A DNA stretch of 64,000 bases from CAVQND01 sp049518415. Lineage in GTDB: Bacteria; Verrucomicrobiota; Verrucomicrobiia; Limisphaerales; UBA8199. The notes beneath the pieces are model-generated. The model searched no databases. It saw nothing but the letters and a program-made list of their open reading frames with translations, and was not told the DNA's origin. Shown one piece after another: positions 1-9,379 of this stretch. Both the position numbers and the translations under genes were made by a program. Where the stretch lies: the NCBI GenBank assembly GCA_049518415.1, contig JBEKRX010000028.1, forward strand, positions 6,292 through 70,291, in the 5' to 3' direction. Numbering within the stretch: position 1 is the first letter of the stretch; each line of letters opens with the position of its first letter.

Positions 1-128
1 CAAACCCATTCCACAACTCGACAGCGAAGCGCCCGGCAGCGCCCGCCCCTGGATTCGTTGAGAAAACCCGGCCAAACCCGGACTCAGCAGGCGACCGAGC
101 CACTCTGGCGGCAATCGCGCGCCAGGCA

Positions 129-1538
129 ATGATTGAGCGCAACCTGGAGCCGGACTTCCCGCCGGCGGCGCTGCAAGAGTTGGCGGCCATCGGCGCGCCT
201 GCCGGCGCGAGCGACGACGCGCGCGACATGCGCGATCGGCTTTGGGCGTCCATTGACAACGACGACTCCCTCGACCTCGACCAGGTTACGGTGGCCGAGC
301 CGCTCGCGGGCGGGCGGGTCAGAATCCTCGTGGCGGTGGCGGACGTGGACGCACTGGTGCGAAAAGGCTCGGCGATCGACGGCCATGCGTCGCATAACAC
401 GACCTCCGTCTATACGCCCGCCGCGATCTTCCCCATGCTCCCCAAGGCGCTGTCCACCGGTCTGACGTCGTTGAACGAGAACCAAGACCGGATTGCCGTG
501 GTGGCGGACATGGTGTTCGAGGCAGAGGGTTCGCTCGCCGCGTCGGACCTCTACCGGGCGCGCGTCCGAAACCGCGGGAAACTGGCTTACCGAAGCGTCG
601 CGGCGTGGCTGGATGGCCAGGGCGCGGCGCCCCCGCGAATCCTGGAGGTCCCGGGCCTTGACGAGAACCTCCGCATCCAGGACCGCGTCGCGCAGCGGCT
701 GGTGGAACTGCGGCACCGCCACGGCGCGCTCAGCCTCGAGACGATCGAGGCGAAGGCCGTCTTCGAGGGCGATGTCCTTTCCGACCTGGAGCTGGATCGA
801 AAGAACCGGGCGACGCAGTTGATCGAGGACTTCATGATTGCGGCGAACGGAGTGACCGCGACCTACCTCGAATCGAAGAGATTCCCTTCCCTCCGACGGG
901 TCCTGAGGTCTCCGGAACGTTGGGACCGCATCGCGCAGCTCGCGTCCGGCTTCGGGGACCGGCTCCCCAAGGAGCCGGATGCCGTGGCCCTGGAAGCCTT
1001 CCTGGCGCGGCGACGCCAGGCGGCCCCGGAGAAGTTCCCCGACCTCTCCCTGGCCGTGGTCAAGCTCATCGGGAGAGGAGAGTACGCGCTCGATCTACCC
1101 GGCGGGGAGCCGCCCGGACACTTCGGGCTGGCGGTGAAGGATTACACGCACTCCACTGCGCCGAACCGGCGCTTCCCCGATCTCATCACGCAACGGCTCC
1201 TGAAGGCGGCGCTGGCGGGAGCGCCGCTGCCCTACACCATTCCGGAGTTGGTGGAACTCGCCAAGCACTGCACCGATCGGGAGGACGCCGCGACGAAAGT
1301 CGAGCGGCGGGTCCGGAAGTCGGCAGCGGCGCTGCTCCTGTCCGGCAGGATAGGGGAGGCATTCGACGCCATCGTCACCGGCGCCTCGCCGAAGGGAACG
1401 TGGGTGCGGCTCTTCCAGCCACCGGCGGAAGGGAGGCTGGAGCGCGGGTGCCAGGGTCTCGACGTGGGCGACCACGTCCGCGTCAAGCTGGTCCACACCG
1501 ACGTCGAGCGCGGTTTCATCGACTTCGCGCGCGACTGA
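129..1538 (+). CDS. RNB-domain exoribonuclease (RNase II family)
   Basis: This is probably a cytoplasmic 3'-5' exoribonuclease that degrades RNA processively. The RNB catalytic domain starts almost at once: SIDNDDSLDLDQ at residues 41-52 carries the metal-binding aspartates (D43, D49, D51), with Gln where many RNase II/R proteins have a fourth Asp. The DYTHSTAPNRR block near residue 340 is the conserved late RNB motif, and the last 55 residues look like an S1/OB fold. The protein is short for RNase R because it lacks N-terminal cold-shock domains. The frame is open upstream to the window edge and the residues just before this ATG (LAAIARQA) look like family N-terminus, so the true start is probably further upstream, perhaps outside the window. 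Confidence 0.88.
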   Translation: MIERNLEPDFPPAALQELAAIGAPAGASDDARDMRDRLWASIDNDDSLDLDQVTVAEPLAGGRVRILVAVADVDALVRKGSAIDGHASHNTTSVYTPAAIFPMLPKALSTGLTSLNENQDRIAVVADMVFEAEGSLAASDLYRARVRNRGKLAYRSVAAWLDGQGAAPPRILEVPGLDENLRIQDRVAQRLVELRHRHGALSLETIEAKAVFEGDVLSDLELDRKNRATQLIEDFMIAANGVTATYLESKRFPSLRRVLRSPERWDRIAQLASGFGDRLPKEPDAVALEAFLARRRQAAPEKFPDLSLAVVKLIGRGEYALDLPGGEPPGHFGLAVKDYTHSTAPNRRFPDLITQRLLKAALAGAPLPYTIPELVELAKHCTDREDAATKVERRVRKSAAALLLSGRIGEAFDAIVTGASPKGTWVRLFQPPAEGRLERGCQGLDVGDHVRVKLVHTDVERGFIDFARD

Positions 1539-1548
1539 CGCCCCCCTC

Positions 1549-2946
1549 ATGAGCAACCGTGGTTTGCCAAAGGACAGGGTTCACGAACGAGCGGTGAAGC
1601 ATAGCCGGAGGCTGTCGCTGGGGAGGCTGTCGGCCTACGTGGGGGCTTGCCTTGGTGCGCTGGTCCTGGCCGTGGCGGTGCTCATCCTTGGGTTCGGTGG
1701 TGCGATCCTCAACGGGTATGGCAAAAGGAAGGCAGAGCGAGCGTTTGCCCAAGCGCATCCAGGGCAGGCGTTGCGGATCGGCAAACTGGATTACGCGGTG
1801 GGCGCCAATCGCCTGGTCGCTCAATCTGTGACACTGAGTGCAACCAACACGAGCCTCAAGGCCGGCGGGATTTCGCTGACGGGCGTGCGCTGGGCGCGGC
1901 TTCTTTGGGGAACGGCTGCTCTGGCTGATGTCCTCGCCAAGGCCAGTCTCGAGGCGACGAATCTGGATGTGGAATTCCCCCAGGCGCACTACGGGCTGCG
2001 CTGCGCGCGGCTGCGAGCGTCGGTGCCGGGTTCGGAACTGATCGGCGAAGGGACCGAGCTGCGGCCGTTGGTCGGAGACGAAGAATTTTTTGCCGCGCAC
2101 GAATTTCGAACGACGCGGTTTCATGTGGTCGTGCCTGAGTGCCGAGTGTTGGGTCTGGCGTATGGCGAACTGCTCCAGGGAAAGTCGTACCGAGCCAGGT
2201 CGGTCCACTTTTCCCGGCCCACCTTCGATGCGTTGGTCAATCGTGACAAGCCGGCGGAGCCGTTCGTGCAGCGTCCGCTCATGGTGCACGAGGCGCTGGC
2301 CGCCATCCGGCAACCGCTGCAGGTCGATAGCCTCAGTATCACCAACGGCCACCTGAGATACTGCGAGCGGGTGGCCGTTGGAGCCGACCCCGCCGTGCTG
2401 ACGTTCGGGGCAGTGAGTCTGTCCGCCGCGGGCATCGCCAACCGGGGCGGAGCGGCTGCCGCCATCCAACTCCGGGCGCAGGGCGACCTCATGAACGCCG
2501 GAACGATGAAGGTGCTGATGACGATTCCGGTCACTTCACGGGACTTCTCGCTCCACTATTCCGGTTCGCTCAGCGCGATGGACCTGACCCGCCTTGATGC
2601 GTTCCTTGATATTGCGGAACACACCCGGATTAAGTCCGGCAGCGCGCAAGAGGCGGCGTTCGAAATCGATGTGACCGCGGGCCAGGCTCGCGGCCGTGTG
2701 CGCGCGATCTACCGGGATTTGGAGATCGCTGTGCTCGGCAAACAAACCGGCAGCGAAAAGGGATTGGGCAATCGCGTCACCTCGTTCTTAGCGAACGTGT
2801 TTAAAATCCGGAATGCCAACGCTCCGGACGCATCGGGCTCGATGAAGGAGGGGGAGGTAAACTACACGAGAGGACCGGACGAGGAGTTTCTGCAATTTGC
2901 TTGGTTCGCCCTGCGGAGCGGAGTCCTGGATGTCATCAGCCATTGA
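1549..2946 (+). CDS. AsmA/DUF748-like membrane-anchored protein
   Basis: The product has 465 residues: a basic N-terminus, one strong membrane span at about residues 33-55 (LGALVLAVAVLILGFGGAIL), and a long beta-rich remainder. That layout, with short strand-forming stretches such as VTLSATNTSLKAGGISLTGV and QVDSLSITNGHLRY, resembles AsmA/DUF748 proteins, which sit in the inner membrane and reach into the periplasm, where some relatives take part in lipid transport or envelope integrity. The gene starts 10 bases after the ribonuclease stop, so the two are probably co-transcribed. The family assignment comes from architecture only; no catalytic motif is visible. Confidence 0.6.
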   Translation: MSNRGLPKDRVHERAVKHSRRLSLGRLSAYVGACLGALVLAVAVLILGFGGAILNGYGKRKAERAFAQAHPGQALRIGKLDYAVGANRLVAQSVTLSATNTSLKAGGISLTGVRWARLLWGTAALADVLAKASLEATNLDVEFPQAHYGLRCARLRASVPGSELIGEGTELRPLVGDEEFFAAHEFRTTRFHVVVPECRVLGLAYGELLQGKSYRARSVHFSRPTFDALVNRDKPAEPFVQRPLMVHEALAAIRQPLQVDSLSITNGHLRYCERVAVGADPAVLTFGAVSLSAAGIANRGGAAAAIQLRAQGDLMNAGTMKVLMTIPVTSRDFSLHYSGSLSAMDLTRLDAFLDIAEHTRIKSGSAQEAAFEIDVTAGQARGRVRAIYRDLEIAVLGKQTGSEKGLGNRVTSFLANVFKIRNANAPDASGSMKEGEVNYTRGPDEEFLQFAWFALRSGVLDVISH

Positions 2947-3078
2947 CGCGCGAGGTGAGCAAAGCGGTCGCGGCGGACTTGCCGATGGAAACTAAGACCC
3001 CTGGCAAAACAACCACGGAAAAGACCAAGCCATGAAAATCACGATTGAGACACCTGTGGGGAAGAGAAAGAAAGAACC

Positions 3079-3438
3079 ATGAAAAACCCCAACTATTGCG
3101 ACCTCCTTTACGTCGAGGAACTCATCGGCCCCGACACGGTCAACACCATGCCGCCAGCCACGCTCGAGGCGTTCCGCGATCACGGGCGTGCCCGGCCCAC
3201 CCTGACGGAGAACGTCGAAGAAGCGATCCGCATCATGGCTTTCGTCGGACACGCCGGCCTGCCCTTCAAGGAACTCACCGATAAGCTGCTGGAGGACGGC
3301 GTGAAGCAGTTCGCGGAGGCTTTTGCCAAATTGCTCAAGGCCACCAACCGCCGCGGCAAGGCCTTCGACCACGAGCCAACGGAATTTCTGAGGCTTAAGT
3401 TGCTGAAGGAATTGTCCAAGGGGCGACATCACTCGTGA
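3079..3438 (+). pseudogene. Transaldolase C-terminal remnant
   Basis: The 119-residue reading frame matches the end of bacterial transaldolases: KNPNYCDLLYVEELIGPDTV, NTMPPATLEAFRDHG and LTENVEEA are hallmark C-terminal segments, and GVKQFAEAFAKLL is the usual last helix. The N-terminal two thirds of the barrel, including the Schiff-base lysine, are absent, so it cannot be an active enzyme. The tail after KLLKATNRRG does not look like transaldolase. An AGAAAGAA stretch just before the ATG could serve as a ribosome site, so a short protein may still be made. It sits between the AsmA-like gene and the VIT1 transporter, most likely as a deletion leftover. Confidence 0.75.
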
Positions 3439-3463
3439 GCTCAAGCATCAACCGGCCGAAGGT

Positions 3464-4150
3464 ATGCAACACATCGAACAACATTTCTCCGGGAGCGATG
3501 CCGTCCGCGACGTGGTGATTGGCATGGCGGATGGGTTGACGGTGCCGTTCGCCTTGGCTGCGGGCATCTCCGGCGCGTTGACCTCCACGCACATTGTCGT
3601 CACGGCCGGGCTGGCGGAGATTGCCGCGGGCTCCATCGCGATGGGACTGGGCGGCTACCTGGCAGCCAGGAGCGACCTGGAGCACTTCTTCAACGAGCGA
3701 CGGCGCGAAGAACAAGAGATTGTGGAGAAAGCGGACGTCGAAAAGCAGGGAATCGTGGACATCTTCCAGCAGTATGGGGTGACGGCAGAGGAATGCGCAT
3801 CCATCGTCACCGCGCTCGAACGGAAGCCCGAAGCGTGGCGGGATTTTATGATGCGCTTCGAGTTGGGTTTGGAAGAGCCGAACCCCAAACGGGCCATTCG
3901 CAGCGCCCTCACCATCGGGGGGTCTTACATCGTCGGCGGTCTGGTGCCGCTGGCGCCTTACATGCTGATGCACGATTCCGGGCGGGCGCTGGGGGTCTCG
4001 GCCGCCATCACGCTGCTGGCCCTGGCGGTGTTTGGCTTTGTGAAAGGCCACTTCACCGGCGTTCCCAAGCTGAAGGGAGCGCTGCAGACGGCCCTGGTTG
4101 GCAGCCTGGCGGCGGCGGTGGCCTATCTCATCGCCAAATTCGTTGCCTGA
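3464..4150 (+). CDS. VIT1/CCC1-family Fe2+/Mn2+ transporter
   Basis: This 228-residue integral membrane protein belongs to the vacuolar iron transporter family, which exports Fe2+ or Mn2+ from the cytoplasm. Two helices at the N-terminus (VVIGMADGLTVPFALAAG; AEIAAGSIAMGLGGYLAARS) precede a hydrophilic, Glu-rich cytoplasmic loop at about residues 70-130 (ERRREEQEIVEKADVEKQ), the usual metal-binding domain, then three helices. The length matches bacterial VIT members. The ATG follows a GAAGG site. The gene converges on the cyclase gene with a gap of only 16 bases. Confidence 0.9.
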   Translation: MQHIEQHFSGSDAVRDVVIGMADGLTVPFALAAGISGALTSTHIVVTAGLAEIAAGSIAMGLGGYLAARSDLEHFFNERRREEQEIVEKADVEKQGIVDIFQQYGVTAEECASIVTALERKPEAWRDFMMRFELGLEEPNPKRAIRSALTIGGSYIVGGLVPLAPYMLMHDSGRALGVSAAITLLALAVFGFVKGHFTGVPKLKGALQTALVGSLAAAVAYLIAKFVA

Positions 4151-4166
4151 TTTGAAGTCTCGCCTG

Positions 4167-6032
4167 TTACAGTGAACGGCCCATTCCGTTCGCCGCCCGA
4201 GGATTCAAGTAATTGGCCAAAGCCATCACTGGAAAGGTCTTGGGATACGCCGGGTATTCCATGTACAAAATGCCGGGATGTCCAGTCCCGACCACGGAGC
4301 CATCCCGCCAGGATTCCGACTCGTCCCGGGTTTCGAGGAGGTAATGGACGACCTTGGGGACAGTATCGGTATGTTGCAGGCCCATCTGGCAGAGAAACTC
4401 CAGCACCCACGCGGTTTGCGTCGGGGTGCTGGCCCCTCGGCCCCGATGCCCATCATCAAGGTAGGACAGCGTCGATTCGCCGAATCCGCCATCGGCATTC
4501 TGAAAACTCATGAGCGTCCGGGCGGCCCTCTGGAGGTAGGGCGCTTGCGGGGATTCTCCGGCCCGCAGCAGCCCGGTGCCGGCCTGGGTGGTCCCGTAGA
4601 GGGTGTTGATCCCCCAGCGGCCTTCCCAAAGGCCCGTGCCGGAATCCTGGGTCCGACGTAGAAAGCGGGCCGCCCGCCTGACCGCTCGGGAGCCATCCAA
4701 GGTCAATCCATAAGCGCCCAGTGCTGCCAGCACATGGCCCGTGTTATCCGCCGAGCTGTCATCAAACAATTTCACCGAATCGCTTAGCTCCTTGGTGAAC
4801 AGCTTCACCATCCGGCTTCCGACGTTGTTCTTGTCAAAGGCTCCCCAGCCGCCGTCGGAGTTTTGCCGGTCCAAAAGCCACTGCAGTCCCTTTTTCCGGG
4901 AGTCCGCCGCGCCTGTTCTGCGGGTGAATCGCGCCATCTTCTCCAGGAACACCAGCGCCCTGGACGTGTCATCGACGTCCGGGTATTGCTCGAAGTCCCG
5001 GCCGTAGGGGAAGCCGCCTTCAGCAGTCTGCAGTTCATAGAGATTCTCGGCGGCCTGCACCAGCGGAGTGCTCGTTTCGCCGGCCTGGGCCAGGGCCTGG
5101 GCCGAAAGGATGGTATCCCAGACACCGCCGTCCATCAGGCAGCCGAGGTAGTTACCCTTGCCATGGTCGAAATACAGCCCATCCACGAACTCTAATCCCC
5201 GCTTTATTGCTGACGGGATGGCGGGAAAACGCCCGGGATGCTTCCGGTAAAAATGGTCCAGCGCGGCGACGCTGAACAGGGTCGAGACCGTGTAGCCGCC
5301 CCAGCTTCCATGTTTCCGCTGCTGCCGGAGGATTTTTTTGACCATGAATCCGTCATACCAGGCAGAGGGTTGCGCTTCTCCTTGGCTGGGCTGCCACGGA
5401 TTTCTGGCATAAAGCTCGCTCAAGTCAAATTCCGGCCCAAACGTGCCGCGGACCTTCCTGGAAACGCGATTATGCCGGAGGTAGGCCATGGGGATCAGGT
5501 GGGGAATGACCCACTGGGAAAACTCCCGGTAGTTCAGCGGCAGCGCCTCCAGGAAAATCAGGTAGGGGATTTCGCAGATGTCCTCCCATCCCCGCACTCC
5601 GAAGAGCGCCAGGAAGGTTTTGGTGAACTGATTGGCGGAATCGATCCCCCCGGCATCCAGGATGAATTTTCTGGCCGAATGGATCGCCGGTTCTACGTTT
5701 GCGGTCGAGATCGAGGTTCTGAACAACTTAAGCGCGGCATAGTTGAGCAGGGTCGCATTGATGTCACCCGAAGGAAGCGCCGGGTCCCGGGCCTGCCTCC
5801 AGGAGCCGTCCGGCAATTGGGCTTTCAGAAGGATTCCGGCCAGGCGGTTTAAGTCCAGCCGGGAGGAGAATCCCCGGAACCGGAGCCATTCCAGAAACAG
5901 CGCATAGAGCGAAATATAATGGGACCCCAGGTGGGCGGGAAAACTCCAGCAGCCTTGGCTGTCCTGTTGGCCCAACAGGGTGTTAACCGATTGCTTCAGG
6001 ATCGTTTGCACCTTATGCTTTGATAAACTCAT
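4167..6032 (-). CDS. Squalene/hopene cyclase family terpene cyclase
   Basis: This 621-residue protein has the class II triterpene cyclase fold, which closes squalene-like polyenes into hopanoid-type rings at the membrane. The catalytic acid motif DVDD (DxDD) is intact at residues 352-355, inside YPDVDDTSRA. QW-type repeats are clear (QNSDGGWGAFD near 390-400, and FQNADGGFGES and PDGSW elsewhere). Length is close to the 620-680 residues of bacterial SHC. The product may not be hopene, because the N-terminal part departs from classical SHC. The small Thivi_2564-type gene lies 108 bases upstream on the same strand. No isoprenoid pathway genes are nearby. Confidence 0.85.
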   Translation of the reverse strand: MSLSKHKVQTILKQSVNTLLGQQDSQGCWSFPAHLGSHYISLYALFLEWLRFRGFSSRLDLNRLAGILLKAQLPDGSWRQARDPALPSGDINATLLNYAALKLFRTSISTANVEPAIHSARKFILDAGGIDSANQFTKTFLALFGVRGWEDICEIPYLIFLEALPLNYREFSQWVIPHLIPMAYLRHNRVSRKVRGTFGPEFDLSELYARNPWQPSQGEAQPSAWYDGFMVKKILRQQRKHGSWGGYTVSTLFSVAALDHFYRKHPGRFPAIPSAIKRGLEFVDGLYFDHGKGNYLGCLMDGGVWDTILSAQALAQAGETSTPLVQAAENLYELQTAEGGFPYGRDFEQYPDVDDTSRALVFLEKMARFTRRTGAADSRKKGLQWLLDRQNSDGGWGAFDKNNVGSRMVKLFTKELSDSVKLFDDSSADNTGHVLAALGAYGLTLDGSRAVRRAARFLRRTQDSGTGLWEGRWGINTLYGTTQAGTGLLRAGESPQAPYLQRAARTLMSFQNADGGFGESTLSYLDDGHRGRGASTPTQTAWVLEFLCQMGLQHTDTVPKVVHYLLETRDESESWRDGSVVGTGHPGILYMEYPAYPKTFPVMALANYLNPRAANGMGRSL

Positions 6033-6140
6033 GACAGTCGGGCGAAAAAGTGGCCTCGTCTGTGGCTCTCCATGGTGGGGAGTGGCCTGCCCAGAACTTG
6101 ACGAAAGACTCCTCTCGCTCAGGCCTCACAATACTGATCT

Positions 6141-6416
6141 TCAAGACGGAGTCGGGACCCCCGGACTCGCCGCCACGCCTGGCTGCGAAACCATACTGCA
6201 GGTGGACGTGCCGAGGGACGGCGATGGGATTGAGACCCGAACGTTGCGGAGGTGGTCCAATATTCCGAACACGTGCAGCAGCCAAAGGACTACGACCACC
6301 ACCACCACGATATTGAGGATCTTTTTGATCTTGCCATCCATGGGGATGTAGGTGTTGACGAGCCAGAGCAGGACTCCGACAACGATGAGAGTGATGACAA
6401 TTGTAATTAACGACAT
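6141..6416 (-). CDS. Thivi_2564-type small membrane protein
   Basis: The product has 91 residues. The first 55 contain two hydrophobic helices separated by NTYIPMDGKIKK, the signature of the Thivi_2564 family of tiny inner-membrane proteins of unknown function found in many environmental bacteria. The family usually ends after the second helix (NIVVVVVVVLWLLHVFG). Here a Ser/Pro-rich tail of about 30 residues follows, which is unusual and may be read-through into non-conserved sequence. The ATG lies in an A/T-rich patch. The gene precedes the terpene cyclase gene on the same strand and may be co-transcribed with it. Confidence 0.75.
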   Translation of the reverse strand: MSLITIVITLIVVGVLLWLVNTYIPMDGKIKKILNIVVVVVVVLWLLHVFGILDHLRNVRVSIPSPSLGTSTCSMVSQPGVAASPGVPTPS

Positions 6417-6881
6417 AATTTTACCTGTTCTTCCTTATGTGTTCTTTCTTTGGGTGCGGGTTCATGTCTGTGCGGCATCCTTTAGCGTGTGGTGTGCCAG
6501 GGGTGCTCCGCGCTGGGCGGGACAGCAAGTTCAGTTCGGGGTGGTCGCTACTGTAAAACTCGCAACCGCCCTGCCGGCAACCACTTGCCTCGCACTTTCG
6601 ATTGAGCCAGGAACGGAAAATACCGGGCCGGGTCAAAAGCCCCGACTCCGCCAGACCTCGGTTGCGTCTGCAAAATGCAAGACGAAGCGGCCTCGATAGC
6701 GCAATACGCACGGTTCGTTGATCGGCGCTCGTGCAAACTGCACGAGCATTATGTTCCGCTCGGCCGTGCTAAAGTCCATTCAAGAGACTCTAACTGGCTT
6801 TGAACCAACAGGTTGCAGAAAGCCGCGGGAAGTTGGCTCTCCGCTAGCTAAGACGGCAAGGGAAAACTCAGCAAAGCCAAC
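6417..6881. other. Intergenic region with one palindrome
   Basis: No gene is supported here; the short frames are broken and lack family features. The only structured element seen is a perfect 9-bp inverted repeat at 6727-6747. The region separates the minus-strand membrane gene from the plus-strand two-component locus. Confidence 0.5.
6727..6747. promoter_or_regulatory. Perfect 9-bp inverted repeat, operator-like
   Basis: GCTCGTGCA, spacer AAC, TGCACGAGC. Arms of 9 bp with a 3-bp spacer look like a dimeric regulator site rather than a terminator, since no T tract follows. It lies 310 bases before the start of the small membrane protein gene and 375 bases before the sensor kinase. No regulator can be assigned. 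Confidence 0.35.
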
Positions 6882-7088
6882 GTGAAATCCTTGGATTCTG
6901 ACTACCCGCAGAGCGATTTGACGTATTCGGAACCGCCCTCTGCATTTCCATGTTCAGCGAGAATATCCGAGCCGACCAAGACGTTGCTGGCAAAGCCGTT
7001 CCAGCTCAATGAACTGCTCGACAAGGTTCGTACGCTGCTGGACGCGGCCGCTCCTCTGCCGATACGAAGACCGTGGTGTGCGGATTAG
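6882..7088 (+). pseudogene. Receiver-domain C-terminal remnant
   Basis: The frame encodes 68 residues. LLAKPFQLNELLDKVRTLLD near its end is the last strand and helix of a CheY-like receiver domain, including the conserved Lys-Pro. The residues before it do not form a receiver fold and the phospho-acceptor Asp is missing, so this is a fragment of a lost response-regulator or hybrid kinase gene. It lies directly upstream of the intact hybrid kinase, which suggests the locus once had an additional receiver gene. Confidence 0.5.
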
Positions 7089-7122
7089 CCTGGAGAAAAA
7101 TAAGGTCTAGACACCGTGCATT

Positions 7123-9366
7123 TTGCATGATATGTTAATGCGTCCCTCATTGGCCGGACGCGTGTGCGCTCGACTCGACGCAGGGAAGCGCATGATTTAT
7201 CGATTTCGACACGGGATTATCGGGCCGTTAGCCATCTTTTGGCTGATCGTCACGGTAGCCAGCGTGGTGATGGGAGCGGTGGCCTGGAACCGCTTTTCCC
7301 GCAGCATCGACGCATCGGCTGAGGCCGAGCAGTTTCGCGAGTCGATGAATCAACTCTTCTCGGTTTTGCAGGACGCCGAGGCCAGCCAGCGAGGTTACCT
7401 ACTGACGGGGAACGGGGCTTACCGTGAAGCCTTCACGAACCTGGCCCGTACTTTCCCTGAGGCATTCGAGCGGCTGGCTGCGTCCGCGAGGCACGACCCG
7501 GCGGGGCAAACGGACTTAATCGAGCTGCGTCGTCTGGTTGACCTCGAACTGGCGGACCTGAGCCAAGCCATCGCGCGGCGCGCCGAGAAAGATCCCGCAG
7601 GGTCAGAGGTGGCCGCCAGTGCCGAGCAAACCAGGACGACGATGGACCGCATCCGTGAGATCATCAAACGGCGGCACGATAATCGGCTGGATTTCCTGTC
7701 CGCCGCCGGCGAGGCCACCCGCCACGAAATGAAATTGGTCCACCAAATGACCTGGATGGCCGGGTTGCTCGGGATTGGGGCGGGGTTGTTCGCGCTGTAT
7801 TTTTACCGGATCGATTATTACCAGGAGCGAGCGCGGCGGGAGTTGCTGGAAGAGAAGCTGCACGCGGAGCAAGCGGTCCGGGAGAAGAGCGCCTTCCTGG
7901 CCAACATGAGCCATGAGATTCGCAGCCCCATGAACGCGATTCTCGGTTTCAGCGAACTGTTGGAGCCGGAGGGGCTGACGCCGAAGCAATCGCAATATGT
8001 GCGGGCCATTCGCGACAGCGGCGCGGCGTTGCTGCATCTGATCAACGACATTCTGGACCTGTCCAAGCTCGAGGCGGGCAAGTTGGAACTGCACCCCGAT
8101 CCCACGGATATGCGGGATTCGTGCGAGTTTCTGCGCACCGTTTTCGGGCAGCAGGCCGTAATGAAATCGCTCCAACTTCAGTTCGAGCTCTCACCCAACC
8201 TGCCCCGTGCGTTGTTGCTGGATCGCCTGCGGTTGCGCCAGGTGCTGGTGAACTTGCTCAGCAATGCCATTAAGTTCACCGACCGGGGTTGCGTTAAGAC
8301 GCGAGTCTCCTGGGAAAGCCAGGGAGACAGCCGCAGCGGGACGCTGTTGATCGACGTGGAGGACACCGGCATCGGAATCCCGGCTGAGGAACTGGAGGAA
8401 GTTTTCAAACCTTTTGTTCAGGCGGACTCTCTGCGAACGGCGGAAAAGGAAGGAACCGGCATTGGGCTGACTATCGTCAAGCGCCTCACCGAGTTGATGG
8501 GGGGCAGCCTGGCTGTCAAGAGCGCGGTTGGCCAAGGCACGGTCTTCCACTTGCGTTTCGCGAATGTTCCCGTCTCGGGGCGGTTGCCGGTGGGAGATCA
8601 CGCCGAACCGGGCGGAGCGGTGGACTTCAATGACTTCGCGCCGGCCACGCTGCTGATGGTGGATGACAACAAGACCAATCGAGCCTTGATGGCTGGGATA
8701 TTTGAGAAGACCCATCACCAAGTCCATTTTGCCAACAACGGTCAGGAAGCGTTGGAGTGTCTGGGGAAGGCAAAGCCCGATGTGGTATTGCTGGATATCC
8801 GAATGCCGGTGATGGACGGGCGGACGACCCTGGCGGAGATTCGCAAGCAAGCGAGTCTGGTGTCGCTGCCGGTCATCGCGGTCACTGCCTCGAGCAGGGC
8901 CGGCGAAGAGACGGAGCTGCAGCGCCAGTTCAGCGGCTACATTCGCAAGCCCTTCTCGCGCCAAACGCTCTTTGTAGCGCTGGCTCAGTTTCTCCAAAGG
9001 GCCTCGCCCGGCAATGGACTGGAGAGTCAGAATCTCGGGGAAACCCTCCAGAGTATTCCCATCCCTTCGTCCGACCAGGCCGCTCAGTGGCAGGAACTGG
9101 CTCTGGAACTGCGCCGCCAGGAGGCAACCGAATGGCCGACGTTGCGGGAGAGCCTGGCGGTTAATGAGACGCGGGCCTTTGCGCACAAGCTCTTTCTCCT
9201 CGGCCAGGCGGCGCAATGTGGTCCACTGGCCACTTATGCCGCCACGCTCACGACGCTGGCCGACGCCTACGCCATCGGCCAAATGGAACGTCATCTGGCT
9301 GCGTTCCCCAAACTGGTCGAGTCCATAGAAAGCTCTTTGGCCCAGGCCCAACTGCAACCAGTATGA
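7123..9366 (+). CDS. Hybrid sensor histidine kinase (CHASE3-HisKA-HATPase-REC)
   Basis: An inner-membrane phosphorelay sensor. A first membrane helix at about 33-52 is followed by a periplasmic four-helix CHASE3-type domain to about 205 (the DAEASQRGYLLTGN motif is typical), then a second helix at about 210-228. HisKA carries the phosphorylatable His264 in FLANMSHEIRSPMNAILG. HATPase motifs are NLLSNAIKF (N box) and DTGIGI and GTGIGL (G boxes). A receiver domain follows with Asp558 in DVVLLDIRMP and Lys in IRKPF. The last 100 residues are helical and could be a degenerate phosphotransfer domain. An alternative start is the ATG at 7192 (MIYRFRHG), which has AGGGAAG just ahead. The next gene begins 13 bases downstream. 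Confidence 0.9.
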   Translation: MHDMLMRPSLAGRVCARLDAGKRMIYRFRHGIIGPLAIFWLIVTVASVVMGAVAWNRFSRSIDASAEAEQFRESMNQLFSVLQDAEASQRGYLLTGNGAYREAFTNLARTFPEAFERLAASARHDPAGQTDLIELRRLVDLELADLSQAIARRAEKDPAGSEVAASAEQTRTTMDRIREIIKRRHDNRLDFLSAAGEATRHEMKLVHQMTWMAGLLGIGAGLFALYFYRIDYYQERARRELLEEKLHAEQAVREKSAFLANMSHEIRSPMNAILGFSELLEPEGLTPKQSQYVRAIRDSGAALLHLINDILDLSKLEAGKLELHPDPTDMRDSCEFLRTVFGQQAVMKSLQLQFELSPNLPRALLLDRLRLRQVLVNLLSNAIKFTDRGCVKTRVSWESQGDSRSGTLLIDVEDTGIGIPAEELEEVFKPFVQADSLRTAEKEGTGIGLTIVKRLTELMGGSLAVKSAVGQGTVFHLRFANVPVSGRLPVGDHAEPGGAVDFNDFAPATLLMVDDNKTNRALMAGIFEKTHHQVHFANNGQEALECLGKAKPDVVLLDIRMPVMDGRTTLAEIRKQASLVSLPVIAVTASSRAGEETELQRQFSGYIRKPFSRQTLFVALAQFLQRASPGNGLESQNLGETLQSIPIPSSDQAAQWQELALELRRQEATEWPTLRESLAVNETRAFAHKLFLLGQAAQCGPLATYAATLTTLADAYAIGQMERHLAAFPKLVESIESSLAQAQLQPV

Positions 9367-9379
9367 GAGGAAGCCGCCT

